A stretch of DNA of 64,000 bases from Microbacterium horticulturae (GCF_029094505.1 NZ_CP119108.1:1178001-1242000), one strand, 5' to 3'. Shown: positions 25,810 to 34,862, counted from the stretch's first letter. Numbers and translations: made by a program. Notes: generated by a model from the letters alone, not told the origin.

Positions 25810-26385
25810 TCAGTCGGGCTGTTCACCGGTACCGGCCCCTTTCGATGCGTTCGCGGTAGCGACCTGAACGCCGTCGGCGCTGGCCTGGATGACGAAATCG
25901 ACCTGGTTGGTGGACGTGCGGTACAGGCTGAAGGTGTTCTCGGGGAAGTGCCCGGGCTCGGTGCCGTTGTCGAAGTACACGGTCGTCTCGTCCTGGGCAG
26001 GAATTGTCACGTCATCAAGTGCCATGTAGTACCCCTCAGACTGTTGGGTGGTGACATCGGTCATCTGATAGTAGATCTCGACGTTGGTCAAGGGTGTGCT
26101 GGTGCTGTTGGTCAACGTGATCTGCAGCCGGTCATCCATCGCCTTCCCGGTGGCCGGGTCGACGAGGTCCTCCACGGCCGCCGAGGCGATACTCAGACCT
26201 GGTGCCGTGCTGGTGTTGCTGATCGGGTTGGACGCGACCGGCAGCACGGAGTTGGAGCCCGGTGTCGCGCTGGCAGAGGCACCGGGGGTCGCCAGGGCGG
26301 TGCCGGTGGCAGCTTGGCAGCCGGTGAGGACGCCGGCGGTCAGGACCATTGCGGCGACGAAAGGGATCAGGTTTTTGGTGTTCAT
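25810..26385 (-). CDS. Lipoprotein of an ABC/two-component operon
   Basis: A 191-aa lipoprotein with lipobox LTGC at the end of the signal peptide (FVAAMVLTAGVLTGC). The mature part has a Ser/Thr/Pro-rich linker and a beta-sandwich-like domain: DDRLQITLTNSTSTPLTNVEIYYQMTDVTT, later TIPAQDETTVYFDNGTEPGHF. It looks like a DUF4352/FxLYD-type domain that often serves as an extracellular partner. Its ATG follows AAAGGAAA and overlaps the stop of the permease gene. It may be the sensory or substrate partner of the system. Confidence 0.75.
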   Translation of the reverse strand: MNTKNLIPFVAAMVLTAGVLTGCQAATGTALATPGASASATPGSNSVLPVASNPISNTSTAPGLSIASAAVEDLVDPATGKAMDDRLQITLTNSTSTPLTNVEIYYQMTDVTTQQSEGYYMALDDVTIPAQDETTVYFDNGTEPGHFPENTFSLYRTSTNQVDFVIQASADGVQVATANASKGAGTGEQPD

Positions 26386-27353
26386 GATTGTTTCCTTTGC
26401 AGAGCGCGCCGGGTGGTGACGGCGCTGGCGATAGTGATGGAGGCGACGGTCGCGGCGGTGAGCGTGAGGATGTAGGGCAGCATCGCCATCCACACCACGG
26501 GCAGTGGTTGTTGGTTGTACTGGCCCTTGATCCCCAGAAACGCGAACGCGATCCGTTCGAAGTGCTTGGTAACCGAGGACACTTCCAGTCCGTTGCGGAT
26601 GCTGTCGAAGCGTGCGAACTGGGCGAGCACGGCCAGCTCATCCGGTTTCTGAATCTGCAACGCGGCGAACAGCCCGCCCGGGACCTGATTGTCCGGGTCC
26701 ATCGTGTCGCCGATCTGGGGTATGAGCAGCACGAAGGTCAGCCAGACCAGCAGGCTGATGATCAGTCCGGCGCTGAGCTGCCTAGTGAGCACAGTGACAG
26801 CGATCGCGATGGCCGACCAGAACACCAGGTACAACCAGGCGAAGCCGCAACTGACTGCGAGCCGGGCCAGGTCGGTTCCGGTCAGGGTTCCCCCGCCGAT
26901 GGTGGTGACCGCGATGGCGGAGACGATCGCCAGGCCCAGCACGACCAGTCCCCATATCGTCGCAAGGGCTGCGATCTTGCCGCCGGCCAGCGCGAAGCGC
27001 TGCACGGGGCGGCTGAGCAGCAGCGGCAACGTCCCGCGATGCTTCTCTTTCGCAATGGTGGCGTAACCCAACACGATCGCGAACAGCGCCCCGAGGATCT
27101 CGAGGTACTCCATCCCACCTCGCAGTAGTTGCAGGGGGAACAGCTGCGGGGCGGCGGGCGTCACACCGGAGCCGCTGGCAGTGACGTCTGCGACGTACAG
27201 GGTGTAGGCGTCCAGCTGCGCCCGGAAGTCGGCGGCGCCCACCGCGACCGAGATCACGGTGACGACGGCGAGGAAGCCGATCAGGATGAGGAAAAGGCGG
27301 TCGCGGCGCAGTTCCAGGATCTCTTTGCGGGCCACCGTGGCGATGTCAGTCAT
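26382..27353 (-). CDS. ABC transporter permease
   Basis: A 323-aa permease of the ABC-2/NosY group with six hydrophobic segments. After MTDIATVARKEILELRRDRLFLILIG there is a large loop, then GYATIAKEKHRGTLPLLLSRPVQRFALAGGK, the typical coupling region. The ATG at 27353 has GGAG eight bases upstream; a GTG at 27362 is less likely. It overlaps the preceding permease gene by 8 bases and pairs with it as a heterodimer (inference). Confidence 0.85.
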   Translation of the reverse strand: MTDIATVARKEILELRRDRLFLILIGFLAVVTVISVAVGAADFRAQLDAYTLYVADVTASGSGVTPAAPQLFPLQLLRGGMEYLEILGALFAIVLGYATIAKEKHRGTLPLLLSRPVQRFALAGGKIAALATIWGLVVLGLAIVSAIAVTTIGGGTLTGTDLARLAVSCGFAWLYLVFWSAIAIAVTVLTRQLSAGLIISLLVWLTFVLLIPQIGDTMDPDNQVPGGLFAALQIQKPDELAVLAQFARFDSIRNGLEVSSVTKHFERIAFAFLGIKGQYNQQPLPVVWMAMLPYILTLTAATVASITIASAVTTRRALQRKQS

Positions 27354-28245
27354 GAAGGGCACTCCGGATCTTTCGTCGAGGGATCACGGTGATCGCGATC
27401 AGGCCCGCGAGCAGGAATATCGCCAGGACGAGGACACCGGCCCCGGCGCTGCCGACCACCAGGTCGTTCTGGAGCAGCACGCTCGCGGTCGTCTTGAACT
27501 GTTCAGTGATCGCGAGCGGGCCGGTCAACGCGGACAGGACCGAGAACGAGTCCCCCGCGACGGGAACAGCCGGCACGGGGTTCAGCAGTGCCACAGGCCG
27601 GGCGGCGGAGCCCAACTGGGGCAGCACGAATGTGATTCCGCTCCACACCACGAACGGCACAAGGAAGGCGGTGCTCTCGCGGCGGGCGAACAGGCCGGAG
27701 ATCATCCCGATGATCGCGAAGACCATCAGCAGCAACCACGACGTGCCCGCGAAGCCCACCAGCCGGGCGGTGAGGTCCCCGCCGAGGGGGGTTCCGGTGA
27801 TGATCGCGATCGAGACCCAGCTGATCAGGGTGCTCACCAGTGACACCGTGGCAAGGACCAGCCCGATCCCGGCCAGCTGCCCGAGCAGACGCGCCTGGAT
27901 GGCGAGAGGGCGGGTGAGCACCAGGATGGAGGTGCCCTGCTTGCGGTCGCGGAGCGTGGCCTGCGCGCCGAGGACGATCGCCATGAGGCACCCGATCAAG
28001 ACAACGTAGATCGCCGAGTTACGTGCGTAGTACAGCGGGGCCACGTCAGTGAACGGGTTGGGCGCGGCGGTCAGACCCGCCGCGAGGATGCCCTCATACA
28101 CGGAGGTGACGGTACGCGTGGTGATCCATCCGATAATCGCAGACACGGACACCATGCCGACGAACACCATCAGTAGCAATAGTGCGATGCGTGCGCGGGT
28201 GATGCTGAGCACCTCATGCCGGGCGCTCGTCCAGAAGCCATTCAC
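27346..28245 (-). CDS. ABC transporter permease
   Basis: A 299-aa NosY/ABC-2-type permease: MNGFWTSARHEVLSITRARIALLLLMVF starts the first helix; then VLGAQATLRDRKQGTSILVLTRPLAIQARLLG is the coupling loop. About six transmembrane segments. It lies between the ATPase (4-base overlap) and the second permease (8-base overlap). The pair resembles NosFY-like exporters, but I see no NosD/NosL. Confidence 0.86.
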   Translation of the reverse strand: MNGFWTSARHEVLSITRARIALLLLMVFVGMVSVSAIIGWITTRTVTSVYEGILAAGLTAAPNPFTDVAPLYYARNSAIYVVLIGCLMAIVLGAQATLRDRKQGTSILVLTRPLAIQARLLGQLAGIGLVLATVSLVSTLISWVSIAIITGTPLGGDLTARLVGFAGTSWLLLMVFAIIGMISGLFARRESTAFLVPFVVWSGITFVLPQLGSAARPVALLNPVPAVPVAGDSFSVLSALTGPLAITEQFKTTASVLLQNDLVVGSAGAGVLVLAIFLLAGLIAITVIPRRKIRSALHD

Positions 28246-28979
28246 GGTGTCCCGGCCCGCTCCAGCTGGAAGAAGATCTCCTCCAACGACTGCTCTTCGG
28301 GATACGCCGCCAGAGTGCTCGCGACCGTGTCATGGTGCACCAGGCGTCCTTGATTGAGGATGCCGATGCTGGTGCACGTGCGGGTGACCTCTGAGAGCAG
28401 ATGCGTGTTCATGAACACTGTCAGCCCGAGTTCCTTGTTCAGTCGCACGATCGTCTCGCGCAGGGTTCGGACGCCCTCCGGGTCCAGGCCAGACGTCGGC
28501 TCGTCCAGAAAGAGAACGGCCGGGGCGTGCAGGATCGCCTGTGCGATCCCTACCCGCTGACGCATACCCTTGCTGAACGTGCCCAGCCGTTGGCTGTCGT
28601 GCCCCGTGAAGTCCAGGAACCGCAGAACATCCGCGATCCGTGCATCCGGGCGGCGCAACCCCGACAGTCGACCGAAGAACTGCAGATTCTCCACCAGCGT
28701 CAGATTGTCGTAGAACTGCACGTTCTCCGGCAGATAGCCGATCAGACTGCGCACCGCCGCAGCATCCGCGATGATGCTCTTCCCTCCGACCACCGCGTCT
28801 CCCGACGTCGGCGGAAGCAGGGTGGTCAGCATGTTGACCGTCGTCGTCTTGCCCGCCCCGTTGTGGCCGAGCAGGCCGAAGATCTCGCCCGCCGGGATCT
28901 CGACACTCACATCGGTGACCGCGGGTGTGGCCCCGAACCTGCGGCTGAGCCGCGTCAGGACGATCGCTGAATCTCTCAT
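28242..28979 (-). CDS. ABC transporter ATP-binding protein
   Basis: A 245-aa ATPase: Walker A GHNGAGKTT, Q-loop YLPENVQFYD, signature TFSKGMRQRVGIAQAIL, Walker B AVLFLDEPTSGLDPEG, and switch His in MNTHLLSEV. It heads the six-gene operon and, with the two permeases, would form an ABC-2-type exporter. Likely regulated by the RR/HK pair in the same operon. Substrate unknown. Confidence 0.92.
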   Translation of the reverse strand: MRDSAIVLTRLSRRFGATPAVTDVSVEIPAGEIFGLLGHNGAGKTTTVNMLTTLLPPTSGDAVVGGKSIIADAAAVRSLIGYLPENVQFYDNLTLVENLQFFGRLSGLRRPDARIADVLRFLDFTGHDSQRLGTFSKGMRQRVGIAQAILHAPAVLFLDEPTSGLDPEGVRTLRETIVRLNKELGLTVFMNTHLLSEVTRTCTSIGILNQGRLVHHDTVASTLAAYPEEQSLEEIFFQLERAGTP

Positions 28980-29260
28980 GACAGTGACGTTAGAACCCCG
29001 ATCATGAGACCAGAATGAGAGACGATCGGCGAGCAGATGTCAGCTGCTTCGTCCACGAGCCGTCTCCGACCGCGACGTGCCGATGGGTGCGATGTCCGCA
29101 GCATGGTGGTGCTCTGCATTCGTCGCGGCGGGGCGGCGGATGAGTAGCTGCCTCCTTGGATCGAATATGGGCTGATCTGATCATCGGCGTTGGCCTGCTC
29201 GACAGGGACCTCCATCGAAGAGAATGCCCGAGATCCGTCCGCATACAGACGGACCGTCAC
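28976..29260 (-). CDS. Possible hypothetical ORF upstream of ABC operon
   Basis: A 94-aa frame that overlaps the ABC ATPase start by four bases and starts at a GTG (29258-29260). Its first 40 residues (VRLYADGSRAFSSMEVPVEQ) look protein-like while the rest is basic. Directly before it, a 40-aa frame (ATG at 29376, MSFGLVGGRHQKAEMNAQEA) ends at a TGA overlapping this GTG, so the pair could be one gene with a frameshift. Not recognised. The rest of the 28980-29443 gap shows nothing else. Confidence 0.35.
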   Translation of the reverse strand: MTVRLYADGSRAFSSMEVPVEQANADDQISPYSIQGGSYSSAAPPRRMQSTTMLRTSHPSARRGRRRLVDEAADICSPIVSHSGLMIGVLTSLS

Positions 29261-29443
29261 CCGTCCGGGCGGGGTATCGGATGCGGCGCGACCAAACGCC
29301 TCTGTCTCTCAACAGTTGCAGCCTCTTGTGCGTTCATTTCGGCCTTCTGGTGACGCCCGCCCACGAGGCCGAACGACATGACTACGAGCCTCAGCCCGCG
29401 ACGGCCGACGGCGTACAGTGAACCGAAATTTGGAGGAGAGCCT

Positions 29444-29605
29444 ATGGACCCCTTGTCATTGCTCGCCCTGACCGCCGTCACCATTGGGGTGTTGGCTTAC
29501 GCCGTCTACGGTGCCGTCCGCAAGGGTGTGCGCGATGGTCTAAAGGACGATCGTGAGAGACTCCGTGCGGAAGAGCACGCCGATCAGAACGGCGAGATGA
29601 AGTAG
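29444..29605 (+). CDS. Small membrane protein (53 aa)
   Basis: ATG at 29444 follows GGAGGAG at the right distance. The 53-aa product has one transmembrane helix (LSLLALTAVTIGVLAYAVYGAV) and a charged tail (RKGVRDGLKDDRERLRAEEH). It is convergent with the copper ATPase locus. Function unknown. Confidence 0.65.
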   Translation: MDPLSLLALTAVTIGVLAYAVYGAVRKGVRDGLKDDRERLRAEEHADQNGEMK

Positions 29606-29649
29606 TCCTCACGCCAGTCCTCACCGGTTGGCGAACAGAATGCGAGTTG

Positions 29650-29802
29650 TTAGGGTCTTGCGAAGAGGTCAGGGAGGACCTCACGAATAAGGGGGGCGAG
29701 GTAGCGGACGTTGTCGCTGCTGTAGCCGTTTTCACCGTGGTCGCAGGCCGTTGCGGGTTCAATGGCGTCGGCCATCACGTCCTCCGGGTTCGTCATGGTC
29801 AT
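29650..29802 (-). CDS. Small protein after CopB-like ATPase (50 aa)
   Basis: Its ATG overlaps the stop of the copper ATPase (ATGA, 29799-29802). The product begins MTMTNPEDVMADAIEPATACDH and ends VRYLAPLIREVLPDLFARP, without membrane segment. One Cys-Asp-His cluster could bind metal. Coupling to the ATPase suggests a linked role. Function unknown. Confidence 0.6.
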   Translation of the reverse strand: MTMTNPEDVMADAIEPATACDHGENGYSSDNVRYLAPLIREVLPDLFARP

Positions 29803-31931
29803 CGGTCGAGGATGGTCCGGGTCGTGGTCTCCGGCCTGAGGTCGAGGCGTCGCAGCAGCTGGGCGTTGAGGGCGACGACGATCGTGGACAGCGACATTAG
29901 GATCGCGCCGACCGACATCGGCAGGATGAACCCGATGGGTGCGAGGACGCCGGCGGCGAGGGGGACGGAGATGAGGTTGTAGGCCGCGGCCCACCAGAGG
30001 TTCTGCTTCATCTTCCGATACGCCGCACGGGACAGCTCGATCACGGAGAGCACAGAGCGGGGGTCGTCGCTGGCGAGGATGACCCCAGCCGAGGCGATCG
30101 CCACATCCGTGCCCGCTCCGATGGCGAGCCCGACGTCGGCCTGCGCGAGGGCGGGGGCGTCATTGACGCCGTCGCCGACCATCGCGACCTTCCGGCCCTC
30201 TTTCTGCAGCTCTTGGACCTTCGCGGCCTTGTCTTCGGGGCGCACGCCGGCGAAGACCCGGTCGATGCCGAGATCCTGCGCGACGGCATGTGCGACGGCC
30301 TCGGCGTCTCCGGTGATCATGACCACCTGCACGCCCAAGACGTGCAGCGCGTCGACCGCTTCGCGCGACTCCGAACGCACCTCGTCGGCGAGCTTCAGCG
30401 CACCGATGACGTCCCCATCCTGAACGACATGGAGGATGATCGCGCCATCGGCACGCCACTGGTCTACGACGGGAAGCTCATCTGCGTTCTCTTCGGTGAG
30501 GAGGTGCGGTCCACCCACCCGGACGGTGGTGCCGTCCACGGTTGCGGTGACGCCAACGGCGGGAGACGAGGTGAAGTCACGGCTTCCGGGCACCGTGAGC
30601 TTCTTGTCGGCAGCGGCACGGACAATGGCCTTCGCCAGAGGGTGCTCACTGTCTACCTCGGCGGCGGCAGCGAGGGCGAGCACCTGGTCTGCGTCACGAC
30701 CGTCGGTGACTGACACTTCGGAGACGCGGGGCTCGCCCTTCGTGAGGGTCCCGGTCTTGTCGAACAGCACCGTGTCAACGGTGCGCATGCTCTCCAACGC
30801 CAGACGGTCCTTGACGAGCACCCCGCCGCGCGCGGCGCGCTCGGTCGCGATCGACACGACCAGAGGGATGGCAAGACCGAGCGCGTGGGGGCAGGCAATC
30901 ACCAAGACGGTGATCGTGCGGATGACCGCGGCATCCGGGAAGCCCACCAATATCCACACGATCGCGGTGATGGCCGCAGATCCCAGCGCGAACCAGAACA
31001 GCCACCCCGCGGCGGTGTCGGCGAGACGCTGGGCGCGAGAGGACGAGCTCTGCGCTTCGGTCACCAGCCGCTGAATGCCCGCGAGGGTGGTGTCGTCACC
31101 GGTCGCGGTGATCTCGACACGCAACCCGGAATCGGTGGCGACAGTGCCCGCCGTGACCGTGTCGCCCGTGCCGCGAGTGACCGTACGGGATTCGCCCGTG
31201 ACCATGGATTCATCCATCGACGCGCGACCATCAATAATGCGCCCATCCGCGGGAACGCTGCCACCAGGCCGAACGACGACAACATCGCCAACGACGAGCT
31301 CAGTGGGTGAGACGACGACGACCTCGCCGTTCTCGACACGTTCCGCCTCATCCGGCAGAAGGGCGGCCAGGGAGTCGAGGGCGGAGGTGGTCTGGGCGAG
31401 GGAGCGCATCTCGATCCAGTGGCCGAGCAGCATGATCACAATCAGGAGTGCCAGCTCCCACCAGAAGTCCAGATCGTGATGCAGCAGCCCCACGCTCGCA
31501 CCCCAGGATGCGAGGAATGCGACCGTGATCGCGAGGCCAATCAGGAGCATCATCCCGGGCTTGCGGGAGCGGATTTCGCTGACGGCGCCGACGAGGAACG
31601 GTTTCCCGCCCCAGACATACATCACCGTTCCGAGCACTGGCGACACCCAGGCGATCCCGGGGATGTCGGGGAGGGTGTAGCCGAGGATCATCGAGAACAT
31701 GCCCGACAGGGCAACGGTCGGGACCGCCAGGATGAGCATGATCCAGAACAACCGCCGGAACTGTCCGACGTGATCCCCATGGCCACCATGACCCTCGTGA
31801 CTGTCGTGACTGGCGCCCTCGTTTCCGTGGACGCCGTGGGCACTGTGCGTCTCGTGCCCGGCCGGGCTGGGGGAAGCGGGATGCGCGTGCGTATGTTCGA
31901 CCTCGTCGTTGTGCGAGTGGCTCATGGTCAT
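29799..31931 (-). CDS. copB: P1B-3-type copper ATPase (CopB-like)
   Basis: A 710-aa P-type ATPase with a His-rich N-terminus (about residues 4-55; SHDSHEGHGGHGDHVG and similar) in place of an HMA domain. Helix-4 metal motif is CPH (VIACPHALGLAIPLV), the P1B-3 marker for Cu(II)/Ag export. Phosphorylation site LFDKTGTLTKGEP, TGES in the actuator loop, hinge MVGDGVNDAPALAQAD. It is followed by a 50-aa gene and preceded on the same strand by the YHS protein gene. A CsoR-like box lies before that gene. Confidence 0.94.
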   Translation of the reverse strand: MTMSHSHNDEVEHTHAHPASPSPAGHETHSAHGVHGNEGASHDSHEGHGGHGDHVGQFRRLFWIMLILAVPTVALSGMFSMILGYTLPDIPGIAWVSPVLGTVMYVWGGKPFLVGAVSEIRSRKPGMMLLIGLAITVAFLASWGASVGLLHHDLDFWWELALLIVIMLLGHWIEMRSLAQTTSALDSLAALLPDEAERVENGEVVVVSPTELVVGDVVVVRPGGSVPADGRIIDGRASMDESMVTGESRTVTRGTGDTVTAGTVATDSGLRVEITATGDDTTLAGIQRLVTEAQSSSSRAQRLADTAAGWLFWFALGSAAITAIVWILVGFPDAAVIRTITVLVIACPHALGLAIPLVVSIATERAARGGVLVKDRLALESMRTVDTVLFDKTGTLTKGEPRVSEVSVTDGRDADQVLALAAAAEVDSEHPLAKAIVRAAADKKLTVPGSRDFTSSPAVGVTATVDGTTVRVGGPHLLTEENADELPVVDQWRADGAIILHVVQDGDVIGALKLADEVRSESREAVDALHVLGVQVVMITGDAEAVAHAVAQDLGIDRVFAGVRPEDKAAKVQELQKEGRKVAMVGDGVNDAPALAQADVGLAIGAGTDVAIASAGVILASDDPRSVLSVIELSRAAYRKMKQNLWWAAAYNLISVPLAAGVLAPIGFILPMSVGAILMSLSTIVVALNAQLLRRLDLRPETTTRTILDR

Positions 31932-31993
31932 ATCCTCCTCGGAGTAATGAACCTGTGGGGCTGCCAGGGCGGCGGACCCCGCGAGTGAAGTAG

Positions 31994-32254
31994 TCAGGCT
32001 GCGGCCGCGTATTTTGCGGGGTCAGCGTCGAAGCGGGGGCCGCATGCGGCGCAGCAGAAGTAGTAGCGGGTGCCCTCGTAGTCGCGGAACAGTCCCGCGG
32101 ACTCGGCATCCGCCTTGACGACAACACTGCCGGCCATCACGGGGCATTGTGCGAGTTCCTCCGCGGATGGGGCGAGGAGATCTGTGCGTCCTTCGGCGGC
32201 GACCGCACCGTGATTGTTATGGCTGCAGCAAGATCCAGTGGGGGAATCGGACAT
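31994..32254 (-). CDS. YHS-domain metal-binding protein
   Basis: An 86-aa soluble protein. The N-terminus has SPTGSCCSHNNH, a CC-H metal-binding motif, and the rest is a YHS domain: CPVMAGSVVVKADAESAGLF then YEGTRYYFCCAACGPRFDADPAKY. YHS domains are found in copper ATPases and related metallochaperones. It stands 62 bases before copB on the same strand and behind a palindromic box, so it is probably in the copB operon. Confidence 0.86.
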   Translation of the reverse strand: MSDSPTGSCCSHNNHGAVAAEGRTDLLAPSAEELAQCPVMAGSVVVKADAESAGLFRDYEGTRYYFCCAACGPRFDADPAKYAAAA

Positions 32255-32307
32255 GTGGGTGTTCCTCTTTCACGTTCGAGTGGTTCGTCTCTGACGCGGA
32301 CAACCAT

Positions 32308-32324
32308 ATACCCACCGGGGGTAT
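32308..32324. promoter_or_regulatory. CsoR-like operator
   Basis: ATACCC (32308-32313) and GGGTAT (32319-32324) flank ACCGG in a perfect 6-bp inverted repeat, matching the GC-box palindromes bound by CsoR copper sensors. It lies 54 bases before the YHS gene start and could also act on the plus-strand copper genes. Confidence 0.7.
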
Positions 32325-32493
32325 TCCTGTAGAGTGTGCGGAGCGGCATGAACTCGCTCAAATAGACGTCTACTGAAGCAGATTCGCGCACTGGTCCAGG
32401 AACTCGTCACTCGGCTGTGGGCGGTGAATCAGTTCCCCGAGGGTGCGCAAAGTCGACGGTGCTAGCGTGTGTCGCGGGAGGGGAGAGACAAGC

Positions 32494-32946
32494 ATGCAGA
32501 TCGCATCACGCATTCAGCGTCAGCAACTGTCGCTGCGCGTCCTTCTCCCGCTCGTCGGTGCGGCTGTCTTGATCATCGTCGGCCTGCTTGGCATGCATAC
32601 CTTCAGTGCGGATCCAGCCGGCCACGGCACCGTCACCGCACACCACTCCGCGACGACGATGGCCGCGGATACCGGCCACGACGCACTGACACCGGCAGCC
32701 TCCGAGGCTGCCTCCGTTCCCTGTGATGACGCCTGCCTCTCGGGGACAGGGCAAGGCCATCCGGACATGACCACGGCCTGCATCCTCGCGCTGCTTGCCG
32801 GACTACTCCTCCTACTGCGCCCAATCCTCGTGGCCCGTCGTCTCGGGCCGCCTCTGCAGATCGTTGCGTCCTCAGTGCGCCTGCAGGCTGTGAGTATCCT
32901 GCCGCGCACACCCTCGCCCTTAGCCCTCTCGATCAGTCGTACCTGA
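32494..32946 (+). CDS. DUF6153 family membrane protein
   Basis: A 150-aa protein: MQIASRIQRQQLSLRVLLPLVGAAV, a first transmembrane helix with GLLGMHTF, a hydrophilic His-containing loop, the CDDACLSGTGQGHPDMTTACILALLAGLLLLL stretch, and a final hydrophilic end. The layout GMH-loop-CxxxC-H-M-C-LALL is that of actinobacterial DUF6153 proteins, which typically sit beside copper-resistance and DUF305 genes. The Cys/His/Met residues suggest a copper site facing outside (inference). Confidence 0.8.
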   Translation: MQIASRIQRQQLSLRVLLPLVGAAVLIIVGLLGMHTFSADPAGHGTVTAHHSATTMAADTGHDALTPAASEAASVPCDDACLSGTGQGHPDMTTACILALLAGLLLLLRPILVARRLGPPLQIVASSVRLQAVSILPRTPSPLALSISRT

Positions 32947-33043
32947 TAGGTCGCAACCGGCATCTCGCCGGCATCATCGCGTCCCCTCTGCGTGGCGCGC
33001 TACTCCCGACCCCTCACACACGACCCCATCGAAGGAATTACTC

Positions 33044-33649
33044 ATGAAGAAGCTTCCCCTTGCCTTCGGCACTGGCATGCTCAGCCTCGCTCTCGTTCTC
33101 ACGGGCTGCGCTGACGCATCAGCACCGACAGGCGAAACCACCACATCGTCCGATACCTCGTCCACCGCCACGGCGAACGACGCCGACGAGATGTTCGTGA
33201 CCATGATGATCCCGCACCACCAGCAGGCCATCAAGATGGCCGACATCGTGCTCACCAAGGACGGACTCGACCCACGTGTCGCGGAGCTCGCCCAACAGAT
33301 CAAGGACGCCCAAGGCCCAGAGATGGACCTGATGCTCGGCTGGCTCGAGAACTGGGGCGTCGAGTACGACCCCGACGCCATGGGCGGCATGGACCACGGA
33401 TCAATGGACGACTCCGGCGACGGCATGATGTCCGACGAAGACATGACGGCCCTGGAAGAGGCAGACGCCACGCAAGCGAGCCGCCTCTTCCTCGAACAGA
33501 TGATCATGCACCACGAGGGCGCCGTGGACATGGCGCGCACCGCGCTCGACGACGGTCAGAACCAGGACGTCCTCGACCTCGCCCAACAGGTGATCGACGA
33601 CCAAACCGCCGAAATCTCAACCATGCAGGACCTCCTCAACGAGCTGTGA
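33044..33649 (+). CDS. DUF305 lipoprotein
   Basis: A 201-aa lipoprotein with lipobox LTGC (ALVLTGCADAS). Two DUF305 repeats are seen: DEMFVTMMIPHHQQAIKMADIVL and SRLFLEQMIMHHEGAVDMARTAL, each with the HH pair. Between them is a Met/Asp/His-rich loop (DAMGGMDHGSMDDSGDGMMS), a likely copper-binding stretch. Start has GAAGGAA upstream. Typical extracellular copper-resistance partner of copB, probably lipidated by the lgt copy at 16301. Confidence 0.92.
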   Translation: MKKLPLAFGTGMLSLALVLTGCADASAPTGETTTSSDTSSTATANDADEMFVTMMIPHHQQAIKMADIVLTKDGLDPRVAELAQQIKDAQGPEMDLMLGWLENWGVEYDPDAMGGMDHGSMDDSGDGMMSDEDMTALEEADATQASRLFLEQMIMHHEGAVDMARTALDDGQNQDVLDLAQQVIDDQTAEISTMQDLLNEL

Positions 33650-33778
33650 AACTTCCGGGCGGGTCGACACCCGAAACGGCCCGCCCGGCCTCACCAGGTC
33701 ACAACACCCCCAGCTCCCGCACCCCCGCCCGCGATCTGTCGCCCGGTGCGGAAACCTTTTACTACTACCGGAGACCCT

Positions 33779-34618
33779 ATGAACCGCCTCCTGCCCCTGA
33801 CCGTTCTCACCACGCTGGCCCTCACGATCACCGGGTGTGCCAGCACACAGACAACCGCAACAGACATCGCCCCGCCGCGCATAGAGCATGTCCACGGCAT
33901 CGCCGAAGACCCACGCGGGAGCGACCTACTCGTCGCCACCCACAACGGCATCTTCACCGTCACCCCCACCGGTGACGTCTCCGGCCCCATCGGCGGCCAC
34001 GACTTCGACGCCATGGGATTCACCGTCACCGACAACACACTCTTCGCCTCCGGGCACCCCGGGCCCGACACCGCGGCAGAGCTCGGCGCGCCCAACCTCG
34101 GAATCATCCAAAGCGATGACTACGGCCAGACATGGTCCCCGGTTGCGTTGAACGGCAGCACGGACTTCCATGTCCTCACCGCCGGCCCCGACGGCACCCT
34201 CTACGGGATCGCCTCCAGCGGGGTCGACCTCCTCCGCAGCACCGACAGCGGCGGCGAATGGACCCGAGGAGCATCCATCGCCGCAGCGGACCTCGTCGTC
34301 ACGGACGACGGCCTCTACGCCGCAGCAGAAGAAGGACTACTTCACAGCACCGACCAAGGCGTGACATTCTCCCGCGACGAAAGCGCCCCACTGCTCTACA
34401 CGCTCGACGCACGCCCCGATGGCACCCTCCTGGGCGTAGGTACCGACGGCGCGATCTGGACACAGAACCCGGACAACACCTGGCAGAGCCTGGAAGCACT
34501 CGAAGGTGCCGTTCAAGCTTTCAGCGTCATCGACGCCAACCGCATCGTTCTCGTCGATGATCGCGGCATCGTCGAGATCACCCCCGACGGAACCACCATC
34601 CTCAGCCCACCTCGATAG
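33779..34618 (+). CDS. Lipoprotein of the BNR/F510_1955 glycosylhydrolase-like family
   Basis: A 279-aa lipoprotein with lipobox ITGC. After RIEHVHGIAEDPRGSDLLVATHNGIF it has repeated beta-propeller blades with Asp-box-like motifs: SDDYGQTWSPVA, STDSGGEWTRG, STDQGVTFSRD. These are BNR/sialidase-type blades. This family commonly follows DUF305 genes in copper islands. Enzymatic activity has not been shown; a binding role is equally possible. Confidence 0.82.
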   Translation: MNRLLPLTVLTTLALTITGCASTQTTATDIAPPRIEHVHGIAEDPRGSDLLVATHNGIFTVTPTGDVSGPIGGHDFDAMGFTVTDNTLFASGHPGPDTAAELGAPNLGIIQSDDYGQTWSPVALNGSTDFHVLTAGPDGTLYGIASSGVDLLRSTDSGGEWTRGASIAAADLVVTDDGLYAAAEEGLLHSTDQGVTFSRDESAPLLYTLDARPDGTLLGVGTDGAIWTQNPDNTWQSLEALEGAVQAFSVIDANRIVLVDDRGIVEITPDGTTILSPPR

Positions 34619-34630
34619 CCGGAACTCACC

Positions 34631-34828
34631 ATGAACAGATTCAAGACATCGCTCCAAAGCCCCGCCGACTTCATCGCCGCCGGGACCATCTTCGTCATCC
34701 TGCTCACAATCGTCAGCTACTCCTCATCATCTGGGCCCTCCGGTGAAGCACGCGCATCAGGCGCCGTACCCGCATCACCTCCGGCACCTTCCCACCCACC
34801 CCGGACGAGCGACTACTCCACGGCATGA
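34631..34828 (+). CDS. Small membrane protein, possibly truncated
   Basis: 65 aa, starting [30 protein letters not shown] (one transmembrane helix), then a Ser/Pro-rich end. It starts 12 bases after the BNR lipoprotein gene and is probably co-transcribed. The homologous-looking part stops soon after the helix and the tail looks like out-of-frame sequence, so this may be a gene cut short where the downstream trxB fragment was joined. Confidence 0.5.
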   Translation: MNRFKTSLQSPADFIAAGTIFVILLTIVSYSSSSGPSGEARASGAVPASPPAPSHPPRTSDYSTA

Positions 34829-34862
34829 ACGCGTACATCGCAGGCTTGTGCAACTCGGACAG

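Noticed and set aside
25174..26475. Plus-strand frame of 433 codons across the response regulator and lipoprotein genes
   Set aside because: Spans the gap between two real genes on the other strand and shows no motif; shadow.
26382..28979. Naming the ABC genes nosF/nosY for copper insertion
   Set aside because: Permease and ATPase resemble that group, but NosD, NosL and NosZ are absent and the operon carries a two-component system.
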